Below are positions 44,040 to 53,577 of a stretch of DNA of 64,000 nucleotides, piece by piece. The DNA lies in the NCBI GenBank assembly GCA_039090855.1, contig CM076997.1, forward strand, positions 167,492,709-167,556,708, written 5' to 3'. The notes beneath the pieces are model-generated. The model was not told the DNA's origin, made no database searches, and was given only the letters and a program-made list of their open reading frames with translations. The first letter of the stretch is position 1, and each line of letters opens with the position of its first letter. This DNA is from Macrothele yani. Lineage: Eukaryota > Arthropoda > Arachnida > Araneae > Macrothelidae. A program made the translations under genes and the position numbers.

Positions 44040-44460
44040 CTACTTTATTTTAACTTTCAGTATTGGTTGTCGGTTCTTATTTAATCTTTTTTCTCGTTAT
44101 CGTTTTTTTTTATTTTACGGTCATGTTTGAACTCTCGACAGTTCCTACTCATTTTGTAACACTGGAAGCAGGTCAAAGATTCACAGCAGAGGTAAAGTGA
44201 GGCATCTCTGTGTACAATGGCTGAGCGGTGACGAGATAAAATTCGAGCAAAACCTGAGGTGCAACGTTTTGTATATTAATTGCTATACTAAAAATGGTTA
44301 ACGCTTTAGGTGTATTCAAAGTCTGTAGTTTTACTAATAGTAATCAGTGTGTTCCACATATTATTTTTCTAAATTGTAATTGTCGTGAGAGCAAGCAAGA
44401 ACTGCTGTCATTTTGTGTGATACTAAGCATGCCAAGCAACTAAGAAAAGAAGATATTCTA
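44040..44460 (+). repeat. Dispersed repeat, copy 2 (pair with 34.60-34.92 kb)
   Basis: Aligns in patches with the first copy: TTGGTTGTCGGTTCTTATTT, CAGTTCCTACTCATTTTG, GGAAGCAGGT, GTCGTGAGAGCAAGCA and GTGTGATACTAAGCATGC. The identity is unknown. Confidence 0.55.
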
Positions 44461-44547
44461 TAATAAGAAGTTGGTCAATTTTACTGTCATAGTGCTTTTA
44501 TACTCTGAGAAAGTCAAGTAAGCTATTGAAGTGAAGTGATAAGTGCC

Positions 44548-44750
44548 TTCGTGGTGGCGCAGTGGTTTAAGATCTGGTTTGTGACTGTCCATCTCAGATA
44601 GGTACGGGTTCGCGAATCCCAGTGAGTCATGGATGCTGTGTTTGTCTGTCTTATTGCACTGGCCCTCTCTTTCCCCTGGAACCAATGCCCCGACTGCTTA
44701 CGCTCATCAAGTTGCTCAGGATGGTTGTTAACCCCCTACACAAAGAGAGA
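44548..44750 (+). mobile_element. tRNA-derived SINE (family SINE-A), copy 2, most complete
   Basis: The head has box A (GGTGGCGCAGTGGTTTAAGA) and box B (CGGGTTCGCGAATCC) with tRNA-like spacing. The shared family body follows (GGATGCTGTGTTTGTCTGTC, CCCCTGGAACCA, AAGTTGCTCA) and a short purine-rich tail. Transcription would start from the internal RNA polymerase III promoter. Confidence 0.82.
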
Positions 44751-46699
44751 GAGTAACGAAGGGATAAGTTAGATTTAACCATTTAGATTTCAAGTAACTG
44801 AATATTTCACCTAAAGCACCATAGTGTACATTTTAAGTTTGTCATGTAAGATGTCTGGTTACTGGTCGGACCTGATTTCCGATACGATGATTCAACTTAT
44901 TAGTATATGCTACTGTGGATTTATTACTCAACCAGAAATAATCCAGTCGAAGTAACCAAAATGGATTTCTATCAAACTCTGAAAATATTTTGCACCACAA
45001 AAAAAAAAAAAAAAAAAAAACATGCCCTTTAATTTTAACATTCCGCCAACGGTGTTACTTTTGTGATTAGTGACTAGCTTCCATAAGATTATTTTAGGAA
45101 AGATAAATTGAAGAAACGAAAATATATCTCACTTCAAAAGACTTATTGCCTTCATTGTAGTTACTTAACGCTGCTTCTGTTAGTGGTTTTGAAATATTCG
45201 AAAACAGAAAAGAACGACCATATTGTTTTCTTGTAAGAAACCCTTTGTGCACTGCACGAAGAAAAACACTATTCAGGCTGAAGAAAATAAATATTCTGAT
45301 TATTATGTAGGCATGCAGTCTACTAATCTGTGAGAGATTACAAATATATAAAGACAGAGAGGGGGAAAAGAAAGGAAGGGGTTTAGAGGGATAAAGTTAC
45401 CTCCTCGTGCTTTCAGTACAAACAACTCCTACTTTCAGAAGAAAGGAGTAATTTTTCCTTATTTTTTTCTCTAGAGTGTAGTACTCCAAATAAAACAAAA
45501 TAAGCTGGAGAAAGAGCAACTTTAAAAGAAATTTGAAAAGATAATAAAGCAACTTTCATGTTTGAAAAAATCCTAATTTCCGTCGCAGAAGGAGTTTCAA
45601 AACAACATTCATTCTGCAAGATAAGTTTTGATCAATAAACTAAAATCACGATTTCGTAAAAGAAACAGGGAAGTAGAATTTCCAAAAGTCTAGAAATTTT
45701 TAGTTAAGATGAAGAAGAGGACCTCTAATTCGAAAAGAATAACACAACCTCTAAAGGAAATAGATGGCGCAGCAACCGAAGTTACTCGTATCCTCTCTCA
45801 CAGAGATGAGAGACAGCCGTGAATTTTAAATCAAGGGCAATATTATCAGTCTTTTCTAGCAAAACTGCGCGCAGACAACGCTTGAAAGACATGTCGATAA
45901 CCCTATCCTTCTAACAGTTTCTTCTTTTTTTTTGTGTTTGGTATTGCTGTATAAAAGTAACCATAATGCAATTTTTTATGCGTACTAGCAGTGGTTTTCA
46001 TGCAAGATTTTACAAGGGTCATGCATAACGATATTGTTACAGAAAACAGTTGTTTCATACAAGGTGCGAACGGGCAATATTTTTGAGAAGCATTTACAAT
46101 CTGACTAAAGACAAGAACACCCTCTAATATGTGATATAGCCATATATCTTTCTGATATATCTTTGTTTCTGATATTAACCATATACATTTCTGAAAATTT
46201 TATTATGAATGACCACGCCAGCTAAAAACGTAGTATTACAGAGTTCAAACACTATTAAAATTAAACAGACAAACTTTCTTCTTTTATAAAGTGTATAACA
46301 ATGTCTATGACAGTAGATTTCAATACACTAATTACCTTACAAATCTTCACTCTTCATATCAAATTTTGCCTGAAAATTGTGTTTAAGAACGGATTACAAT
46401 AAATGTCGATACAAACGGAGACCGTGATACCAATACATGAATAAAAACGAGAAAGATGACAGGGAATTCGCAGATGTGACAGTTCATCGTCGTCTTTCTT
46501 GCATTTTGAAATGGTGTTTTGACCGAATCGAATTACAGGTTTGGAAAAAATATGTGAAAATGAAAACTGTGCGAGAGGTTTCCGAGAAGATAGGTAACAT
46601 TACCAAGTTTCCTAATGTTATGTACCACCAGATCGCCACGTTTACCCCTATTAGTTGGTTACGATACATTGTTAGGAAGCCCTGCTTCTGCCTTGTTAT
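44751..46699. other. Unassigned AT-rich region
   Basis: About 1.9 kb with a poly-A run at 44999-45020. No gene or element recognised. Confidence 0.5.
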
Positions 46700-47345
46700 T
46701 TCCTGCGTTCTGTTTCGGTCTGTTCCATCCTGCGCGGAGGATGCCCTGGTCAACTGCCCGTCACCATTACCTTTAATGTTTTGTCTACTGAGTGTAATGG
46801 CAGTCATGGTGTGGCCGGGATCATGATCAATGGACGTACTTAAATGCTGGTGATAGGTCATGGTACTATCACTGGGCAGCGGTACTGCAGTCAAATGTGG
46901 ATGAAGTATTGGCTAGTAAGGATATCCGTTGGATTGGAAGAAAAGTTTGTTCATTTATCGTAATCCAACCAGACATGCATGGAAAACTTCGGATATTGCT
47001 CTAAGGAATTCCCCATGAGGAATAACTCCAGCACGATTGTGTAATTCACATCTCGAATACTTACAGCACTTGGTTCTAATTATACCACACTGGTGCTAAA
47101 CAGACATTACAGCGATGGGAGGACATATCCGACCTCGGCCTGTAGTCTGTTTACGTAATGCTGATGGAAGGATGTCACTGGGTGAGAAGTGAGCCTGTAC
47201 CTCATTCACAACCTTTTGTTGCATACTACTCACGTGTTTTAATGTAGTGTTTCATTTTACTATTGTTATTACCTTTGATACAGCTGTAACCTCATTTTGA
47301 TTGGTCAAAACGTACTGATGGTTAAGTTTTGGACAGAACTGTAGT
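46700..47345 (+). pseudogene. Possible Tc1-like transposase remnant
   Basis: A stretch GSHGVAGIMINGRTYLNAG resembles the mid-transposase segment of one Tc1 group (VW-AGI-GRT-L). It is followed by WMKYW and SKDIRWI-like pieces in other frames. The right edge GTTTTGGACAGAACTGTA resembles a Tc1 terminal repeat. The left end was not found. A weak call. Confidence 0.35.
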
Positions 47346-48142
47346 TGAGTTAACATCCGGAGAATTCTTGATTTTTAATTGTGCTACCAAAATTTCACGC
47401 ACTGTTTTGTCATATTTTGCTTGAAACCTTTGGAAAGCTCTTCCTACATTAAGTTGTTTGACAATCTCTTACTGGCACAATGTAATTCGAAGTTTTCATC
47501 CTGAGTAATGAATGAGATGCAACATTTCAATTAGCAACATTCAAAACTTATTTCTAGCATGTGCCAGGCAAAGCAACTGTTTAAATGCAGACATTCTGGC
47601 CAGGATGAGGTGTTGTATCACAAATGAAAAATCATATAAACTAAGCTGGAAAATAGTATACCATTTTTCAAACTTGAAAAATGAGTGCCTCAAGGGAAAT
47701 AGAAGTAAGAATATGTTAGATGAACTTCTCGTGTCCTTACTCTGAAGATGGACTGAAAAAACTTCTGAGTTATCCTTCTTTTGTTCAGTTCTGTGTTAGC
47801 CTCGATAAAGACAAATTCTTCTTCACTCTATCTCTCTCTTTGTCTGTCTCTGTCTGGATGGAAATGAAAAATTACGTGCATATATTAAGCAACGGAAATG
47901 GTTTATTTGTTATTGCAAAAGTATTTTTGGTATTAGAAAACAAAACAATGATCCGAACAGAAAAAGCAAATATAAAATTTCTAGGTATTTCAGAAATTAT
48001 TACACCGCCTATGATAGATTATCTCTTTAATATGTCATATCACTACAAAACTCGTGATATTGAGATAGAATAAAATAGCAACTTTTATTTACAGTAACAT
48101 TTTGGACAAAGCCGTCCAAAAATTTAGGAAACCGAAGCCTGT
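47346..48142. other. Unassigned region upstream of PLE relic 2
   Basis: A 117-codon open frame (47720-48073) contains a low-complexity LSLSLSVSV stretch. No domain recognised. It could include decayed PLE sequence but nothing proves it. Confidence 0.4.
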
Positions 48143-48520
48143 TTGTTTCCTCAACCCCATAGACCTCCCAGTACGAGAGAATTGCGCTGTTATCCTATTT
48201 CTCTTCAAATCTGCTTCAGAGTTTCAAAAAGTTTCCAAAGTTCAGATTTCAAAGTTATTTTCAAACCTTTCAACAAGGTGAATTTTCACGGATCAAAAGA
48301 CTATGTCGAAGACATAAAGTTCTAGGGAATTTATCATATCTCTTATGAAAGTAGACTTTCATATATAGGACAGACCCGCAAGGTTTTAAGTTTCCGTGTG
48401 AAGGAACACGAGACTTATGTACGGAACTGGGAAATGAAGAAGTATCCTTTAGCTCAACATTGTCAGAAAAATAACCATACATTTTTGTTCGAAAATGCTA
48501 AACTTATATATAATTTATGA
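48143..48520 (+). pseudogene. Penelope-like element relic 2, GIY-YIG endonuclease
   Basis: The first frame (to 48325) ends FKVIFKPFNKVNFHGSKDYV, the usual link into the nuclease. After one frameshift near 48323 the reading is GIYHISYESRLSYIGQTRKV, then LSFRVKEHETYVRNWEMKK and YPLAQHCQKNNHTFLFENAK, stopping at 48518-48520. GIY, YIG, the R-x-x-EH segment and a later H-x-x-x-x-x-H pattern are all present, so the nuclease domain is nearly complete. The upstream reverse transcriptase is missing. Confidence 0.82.
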
Positions 48521-48540
48521 TTACAAACTTGTGGTGTTGA

Positions 48541-48708
48541 GATAAAATAAAAAGATCGACGCTTACCACAATCAAAGGTTTATTATACATCGACTATTAT
48601 TTCGCAGAGCTTTTGGCTCTGCTTCATCAGGACTAGCTGTGCAAAACTATAGTCGATGTATAATAAACCTTTGATTGTGGTAAACGTTGATATTTTTTTA
48701 TTTTAATG
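48541..48708. repeat. Large terminal hairpin of PLE relic 2, with hammerhead-like core
   Basis: Arms of about 57-60 bp (48541-48597 and 48649-48708) are close to perfect in their inner 36 bp, around ACCACAATCAAAGGTTTATT. On the minus strand the loop reads CCTGATGA, then stem GCAGAGC-CAAAA-GCTCTGC, then GAAA. That is the order of conserved strands in a hammerhead ribozyme. The duplicate inverted ends fit the inverted terminal-repeat arrangement seen in PLEs. Confidence 0.65.
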
Positions 48709-49029
48709 CTACGCTTATTGATAAACCTGATTCAATTATCAAGCTTAACACATTAGAAGCTTTCCACATATACTGCAACTCTTCACGGCTTGTAAACGAC
48801 ATGCCATCTACTTCATTTCTTTCAAGCGTGTAGAAACAACTCTTCGAAGCCTGTGACCTTCATAACCCTGATGCTATAATGATTTGAATATTTACGCTCC
48901 AATTGTCCGGATGAAACTGAGCCAAAGGCTCTGCGGAACTATTGTAGTTGCTAAAATAAATATTTAACTGTGAATGAATGTTGCTATATTATGTTTTATT
49001 CAAACATTGTCTCTTTGCTGATTTTTTCT

Positions 49030-49300
49030 CCACCCATGATAAAGTATGATGTTTTCCCCTTTTCTTATTCATCTCGTTGCTCACAATTTCCCTACGAATC
49101 AAGGTACATCTCTTTCTCACCTTTTACAAGTCCATGATAGAGCATTTTGTTGTCACTTTTGCTACCCATGACATAACGTCTCGTTACTCACATTTTGACA
49201 GCGCATGATAGAACGCCTATTTGTTAATATTTTGAGAACGCATGACATAACATCGCATTGCACTACTTTCGTCCACCCATGATAGAACAAGACATTTCAC
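49030..49300. repeat. Minisatellite, unit about 37 bp
   Basis: CATGATAGA / CATGACATAA motifs recur at 49133, 49167, 49204, 49241 and 49278, spaced 34, 37, 37 and 37 bp. An earlier degraded unit lies at about 49036. Alternate units carry GATAGA and GACATAA, suggesting a two-unit higher-order pattern. Confidence 0.75.
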
Positions 49301-50747
49301 ACCCAACAACCGGTGCGAGTACATATTACTGATCATATTTTGCCCACCGATGGCATGACAGGTTGTGTATTTATGTTTTAGGCGCTGCCTTTTATCGAGA
49401 ACATAGTCACGATTTTGTAATTTTTATTTCTCTTTTCTCATTCATCCTCTGCCATGGCCATTACTTTCTGCCTAGCTCTGTCGCTCTCTCGATAAATACT
49501 CCAAACTTCGTATTTTAATTTTGGTGGAACATTATATCTGTCTACCAACATTTTTCTTTATTCATCTCAAGGGAAATAGATGTATTCGGAATGAATTTGC
49601 GTATTTGTCCTTAAAGAAATCTGTGAATTTTCCAGTCACTAGATTTATACAGAATAAGTTTGTTCAGCAGTTAACAGCACTGCAGCAAGAAAGTATTAGA
49701 AAGAATGCGGAAAATATAAGAAGAAAGAGGATATTTCTTTGGATACATCCGTTTCACTTTTTCCTCAGTTTCTGCCGCCATTTTTGTATCCCCAGGTGAA
49801 GTCCCATTCTCGCGGAGCTGCACAATTTCCTACGCCCCGTCATCCTTCAAGGAACCTGTCATCTTCAGCCGCTTTGAAAAATTTCTCTTTCTCCCAGAAG
49901 ATTTCTCCGATCACAAAGGTTTCCGAAAGAAATTTTCGACGTTTTTATTATTATTTTCCGCTTCCCTTCTATCAGCAAGCGGAACATACACTTTACGAAT
50001 ATTTCGATATTCTTTTTTTTATTATTTATTTCCGCTGGTTGCATGTGGTTCTGACAAACAATGAAGATTTCGGAAGAAACATCCAAAGCGGTCACAAACA
50101 AGTGTTCTGAAAAAAGACTTCAGAGATTTAAAATTATGTATTATTAATGAGAATGAAACAAAGCCAAAATTCCAATCCACTGCGAAAAAGGACGCTGTGG
50201 ATAAAAAAACGCATTTGTGGAAATTTCCATTTACGAAATCAATATATTCCTCGATTAAAGTATCTGAAGATATAAGAGCATGTGCTTTATTGGAAAAATG
50301 CAATTGTGTGAGAGTTTTCTAGATTAAGCGAAACATTTATTTATTGGTAACAAAAGTGTAATTATTCATCGCTTAAAATCGATTTGTCTGTCGAAATGTT
50401 CAGCAGCCCTTATCTTTAACAGATTGAAATGAAATTAATCCATGTTGCAAAAGAAATTAATTACTCACGTTTTGCGAATATCATGCTTTGGCCACGGAGT
50501 AGTCTGTGTTGAGTTGCATAATATGCATGATCGCCAATACGATGGTCACAATCCTAAAAATATTTAGACATTAATGAAATTACATGCTGACTGTAGCGTT
50601 CAACGGGTGTTGAAAAACGGAACTCTCTGATACGGAAATGATGGAAGAAATATTCTCCACAAATACATAGAACAACTACTGGATCATTAACACAGCAATC
50701 ACAATAGCGTCAATCATTCTTCCCCGTGTTATATAATTACGCATTGC
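49301..50747. other. Unassigned region with a candidate exon
   Basis: No proven gene. On the minus strand an 85-bp interval (50469-50553) is bounded by TTTTTAG and GTGAGT splice-like sites with one fully open frame. It is discussed as a finding, not called. Confidence 0.4.
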
Positions 50748-50813
50748 TGGTGCAGGAATCGGACCATCACCTCCCGATTTCTTTTTGAGCATGCTATCTA
50801 TTACACTACCAAG
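50748..50813 (-). repeat. tRNA-like sequence (SINE head)
   Basis: On the minus strand, box A type TGGTAGTGTAATAGATAGCA and box B type GGTCCGATTCC are spaced as in a tRNA, with short complementary ends TGGT / ACCA. The fold is incomplete. A second eroded box-A-like string lies at about 50845-50870. Confidence 0.5.
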
Positions 50814-51128
50814 GAGAACCATATTACAAATCCGACTTGCGTTGGAGCAGGCTATCCGTTACATCACTTAGGACAACCAAGTTACAAATATCTGACGATC
50901 AATTATTTGAAGAACTTCAGGTTCTTGTTAGTCGAAGCAATCCGATGCCTCTTATGGCTTAATAAATCACAGGTATCTTAGATATAGAAGTTATGAAAGA
51001 AATATTCTTAAGAATACAAGAAGAGTACGTAGACTTGCTGTTGGATTTAAGTGTACTTTATTACACCCTAAGAATATGTACGCGGTGCTAATATTGCTAG
51101 AAATAGGCAACCCTAACATTTAGAAATT

Positions 51129-51443
51129 CAATCATATAGGCTTAAGTTAGCAATCTTAAAAGCACGATAATTAAAACACTACGCAAACTTCCGTTGAAGT
51201 GAAGAACTTATTTAATGTATAAGTTCAAAGATTAAAAATAAAGCCATAAGAACTTTCGGTCTTCCTAAAGATCATCATCAGATGAAAGTACTGATGATGG
51301 TCTTTAGGAAGACCGAAAGTTCTTATGGCTTTATTTTTAATCTTTTAACTTATACATTAAATAAGTTCTTCACTTAATCGGAAGCCTGCTTAGTGTTTTA
51401 ATTATCGTGCTTTTAAGATTGCTAGCTTAAGCTGGTATGATTG
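51129..51443. repeat. Giant inverted repeat of a PLE-type tail (about 153-bp arms, 9-bp spacer)
   Basis: The left arm 51129-51282 and right arm 51292-51443 are near-identical inverse copies separated by ATGAAAGTA. Each arm carries CTGATGATG (or ATG), stem GGTCTT-TAGG-AAGACC, then GAAAG, again the order of a hammerhead-like core found in PLE termini. No PLE coding sequence is attached, so this may be a solo pair of inverted terminal repeats. Confidence 0.8.
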
Positions 51444-51537
51444 ACTCATTCCGTACGAGAATCTGATATCTTGTTTTAGGAAGGTGTCTCATCAGTCGAT
51501 AAGTTTATGGATCCTCTGTAAGGTGCTTTGAATCCCA

Positions 51538-51900
51538 CTACTCACAACCTGTCGAATACCTCCATTCTTGGTGGAGTATTGTGCCAATGGAGCCACTGCT
51601 GATGCGTATTTCAGCTGATAACTCACTAACAGTTATTCTGCGATTAACGTACACCAGTTCGTCCACTGCTTCCATTTTGTCTAGTGCGGCGTGTGCTTGG
51701 TCAGGTCTTGATAGATCCATACTGCTCTCACGTCCACGCTGAAACTCCTTGCACCATTTTAGCACGGTAATGTGTGTAAGATACGTATTCCCGTAAGCCA
51801 CCTGCATGCGTCGTAAGATTTCTGAAAATTTGCTTCCCTATTTTCTGAAAAATTGGATCACGACTCGCTGTGCTTGCTTGGAAATGTCCAGGAGCTAGAT
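51538..51900 (-). pseudogene. mariner transposase N-terminal fragment, family mariner-C
   Basis: The minus-strand reading VAYGNTYLTHITVLKWCKEF then QRGRESSMDLSRPDQAH then VYVNRRITVSELSAEIRISS matches the first HTH, the linker and the second HTH of Mos1-type transposases. The catalytic domain is absent. Confidence 0.75.
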
Positions 51901-52127
51901 CGTTTATGTTCCATTGATATTACCTACATCGAATGCATTGCACCAACTAAATGCTTCGCATGATGTATTCCTCTTTTATGTGTGGTTATTACAGAGCCGC
52001 TATCGCTTGGCTGATAATTCAGTGCCACCTGTCTACCCGAGTGTATATTTGATTTAGATAAACCATATGTTACACCACGAGGAAGCATTGCATTATTTCG
52101 ACTAGCTAAATGCTGAAATTCTTTAGA

Positions 52128-52196
52128 TTGTGGATGGTGTAATGGATAGCATTACGGAACGGAACTCGGGATATCCGGGTTCGAGGTCTGCTACAA
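52128..52196 (+). repeat. tRNA-like sequence (pseudogene or SINE head)
   Basis: TTGTGG pairs with CTACAA across 69 nt. Box A GATGGTGTAATGGATAGCAT and box B CGGGTTCGAGGTC are present. The T stem does not close, so a functional tRNA is unlikely. Confidence 0.55.
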
Positions 52197-52373
52197 GGCG
52201 TTGTAATTTTCAAGTTTTCAGATACGATGTTACATGTTTAATAGTAATCTAGGCATTTCATAATGTTCTGATTTTCGTGCTAATATTTGTACTATCTGAA
52301 CTTAATTTGACCAAATATGGAGAATGGTGTACTTGAAACCTTCCTAAAAATTTGGAGTTGCCAACAAATCATG

Positions 52374-52580
52374 GACGGGTGGCTCACTGGTCTTAGCTCT
52401 TGCTTCTGACCATTCGCCAGAGAAAGGTCCTAGTTCAAATACCGGCGAGGCATTGATGTTGTGCTTGTCTTACGACACTGGCTCTTTACCTTCCCTGGAA
52501 CCAGTGACACTAAATTAGGAATAGGTGACTGCATATAGCCCATCGAGTTGCTCACAGTGGTCGATAAACTTCTAAACAAA
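52374..52580 (+). mobile_element. tRNA-derived SINE (family SINE-A), copy 3
   Basis: Box A GGTGGCTCACTGGTCTTAGC and box B type AGTTCAAATACC are followed by the family body (GCATTGATGTTGTGCTTGTC, CCCTGGAACCAGTGACACTA, GAGTTGCTCACAGTGGT) and an AAACAAAAA tail. Confidence 0.82.
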
Positions 52581-53527
52581 AACGTAATCTTGTAGTGACC
52601 ACTGAGCAGTTGGGGCAGAAATAAAAATGAATAGTTTGTTATAGAAACGAATGACTGTTATTTCGAAAGAATAATATACAGCACGTTACGTTGACGTTTC
52701 TGACTTTTCTTCCAGGTTCAGTTTGAGCATTGCAACATATCTGCTATTCAGAAATGCAAATCATTCCGCTTGGAACACCGTTTTGACCACTGAAGTACAT
52801 GGCTGTTAAGACTAAAATTGTGGTCATTTTCAACATGAAAATATGTCTGGTCGGTGTTCAAGGTTAACTTACATCTTGACAATGGGTTATTCAAATTCTT
52901 AATAAGTTTGCAAGTCGTTTCAGATCGAAACGGCGAATCTGACATGGAAAATCAGTTTTCCCTTTATTGTTGCTCTCATATGCAAGTAAATGGTAATAAA
53001 AACGAAAGAAACGAAATAAGACAGCAAATCGGTATAAGTTGTTGGAGTTCCCCAACTTGATTCGTTTGGTTATTCAGATGATAAAAGAATGAATAAGTAG
53101 ATTTGGACAGTGCTTGGTTTTTGAATGGTAAAGGGAACTGATATGACTAACAGTGAATGGTTAGAAGCATGTGAATATGTGTTACATATGTTACTCTGAA
53201 GCTCTTTATCGTTTCTGAAACTTTGAAGCACATTTCAGAGACAATGAATGGTTCTAGATGCCCCAGAGGCGTAGTTTGTAGGACGTGATGTAGAATTTTT
53301 ATTGAGAAGCACTAATGCAGCTCACACAAAGTCTGAAGAGGTAAGGACATTAAAGTTAATATAGGATTATACGTAAATCAATGATCAGGTAATTAGGATT
53401 TATGACACTTGAATACCACTTCCATCTTGTGCGCTATTAACTAGGAGGAATTTAATGCTACAAAGAACTAGAAAATATGGTCCACACTTACCTATGTCCG
53501 AACCAGTAACATTTTTACCCTATGTTT

Positions 53528-53529
<2 letters not shown>
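52581..53529. other. Unassigned region
   Basis: About 950 bp with no recognised gene or element. Confidence 0.5.
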
Positions 53530-53563
<34 letters not shown>

Positions 53564-53572
53564 GTATATATG
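53530..53572. repeat. Microsatellite (AT)n
   Basis: A run of about 16 AT units, then ACGTATATATG, directly at the 5' side of the RTE element. It probably marks the insertion site. Confidence 0.95.
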
Positions 53573-53577
53573 TTTTG

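Noticed and set aside
46484..46894. 136-codon minus-strand open frame
   Set aside because: Overlaps the weak Tc1 remnant read on the other strand and has no domain.
47720..48073. 117-codon frame as part of a PLE reverse transcriptase
   Set aside because: No reverse transcriptase motif is visible and a low-complexity LSLSLSV stretch dominates. Left unassigned.
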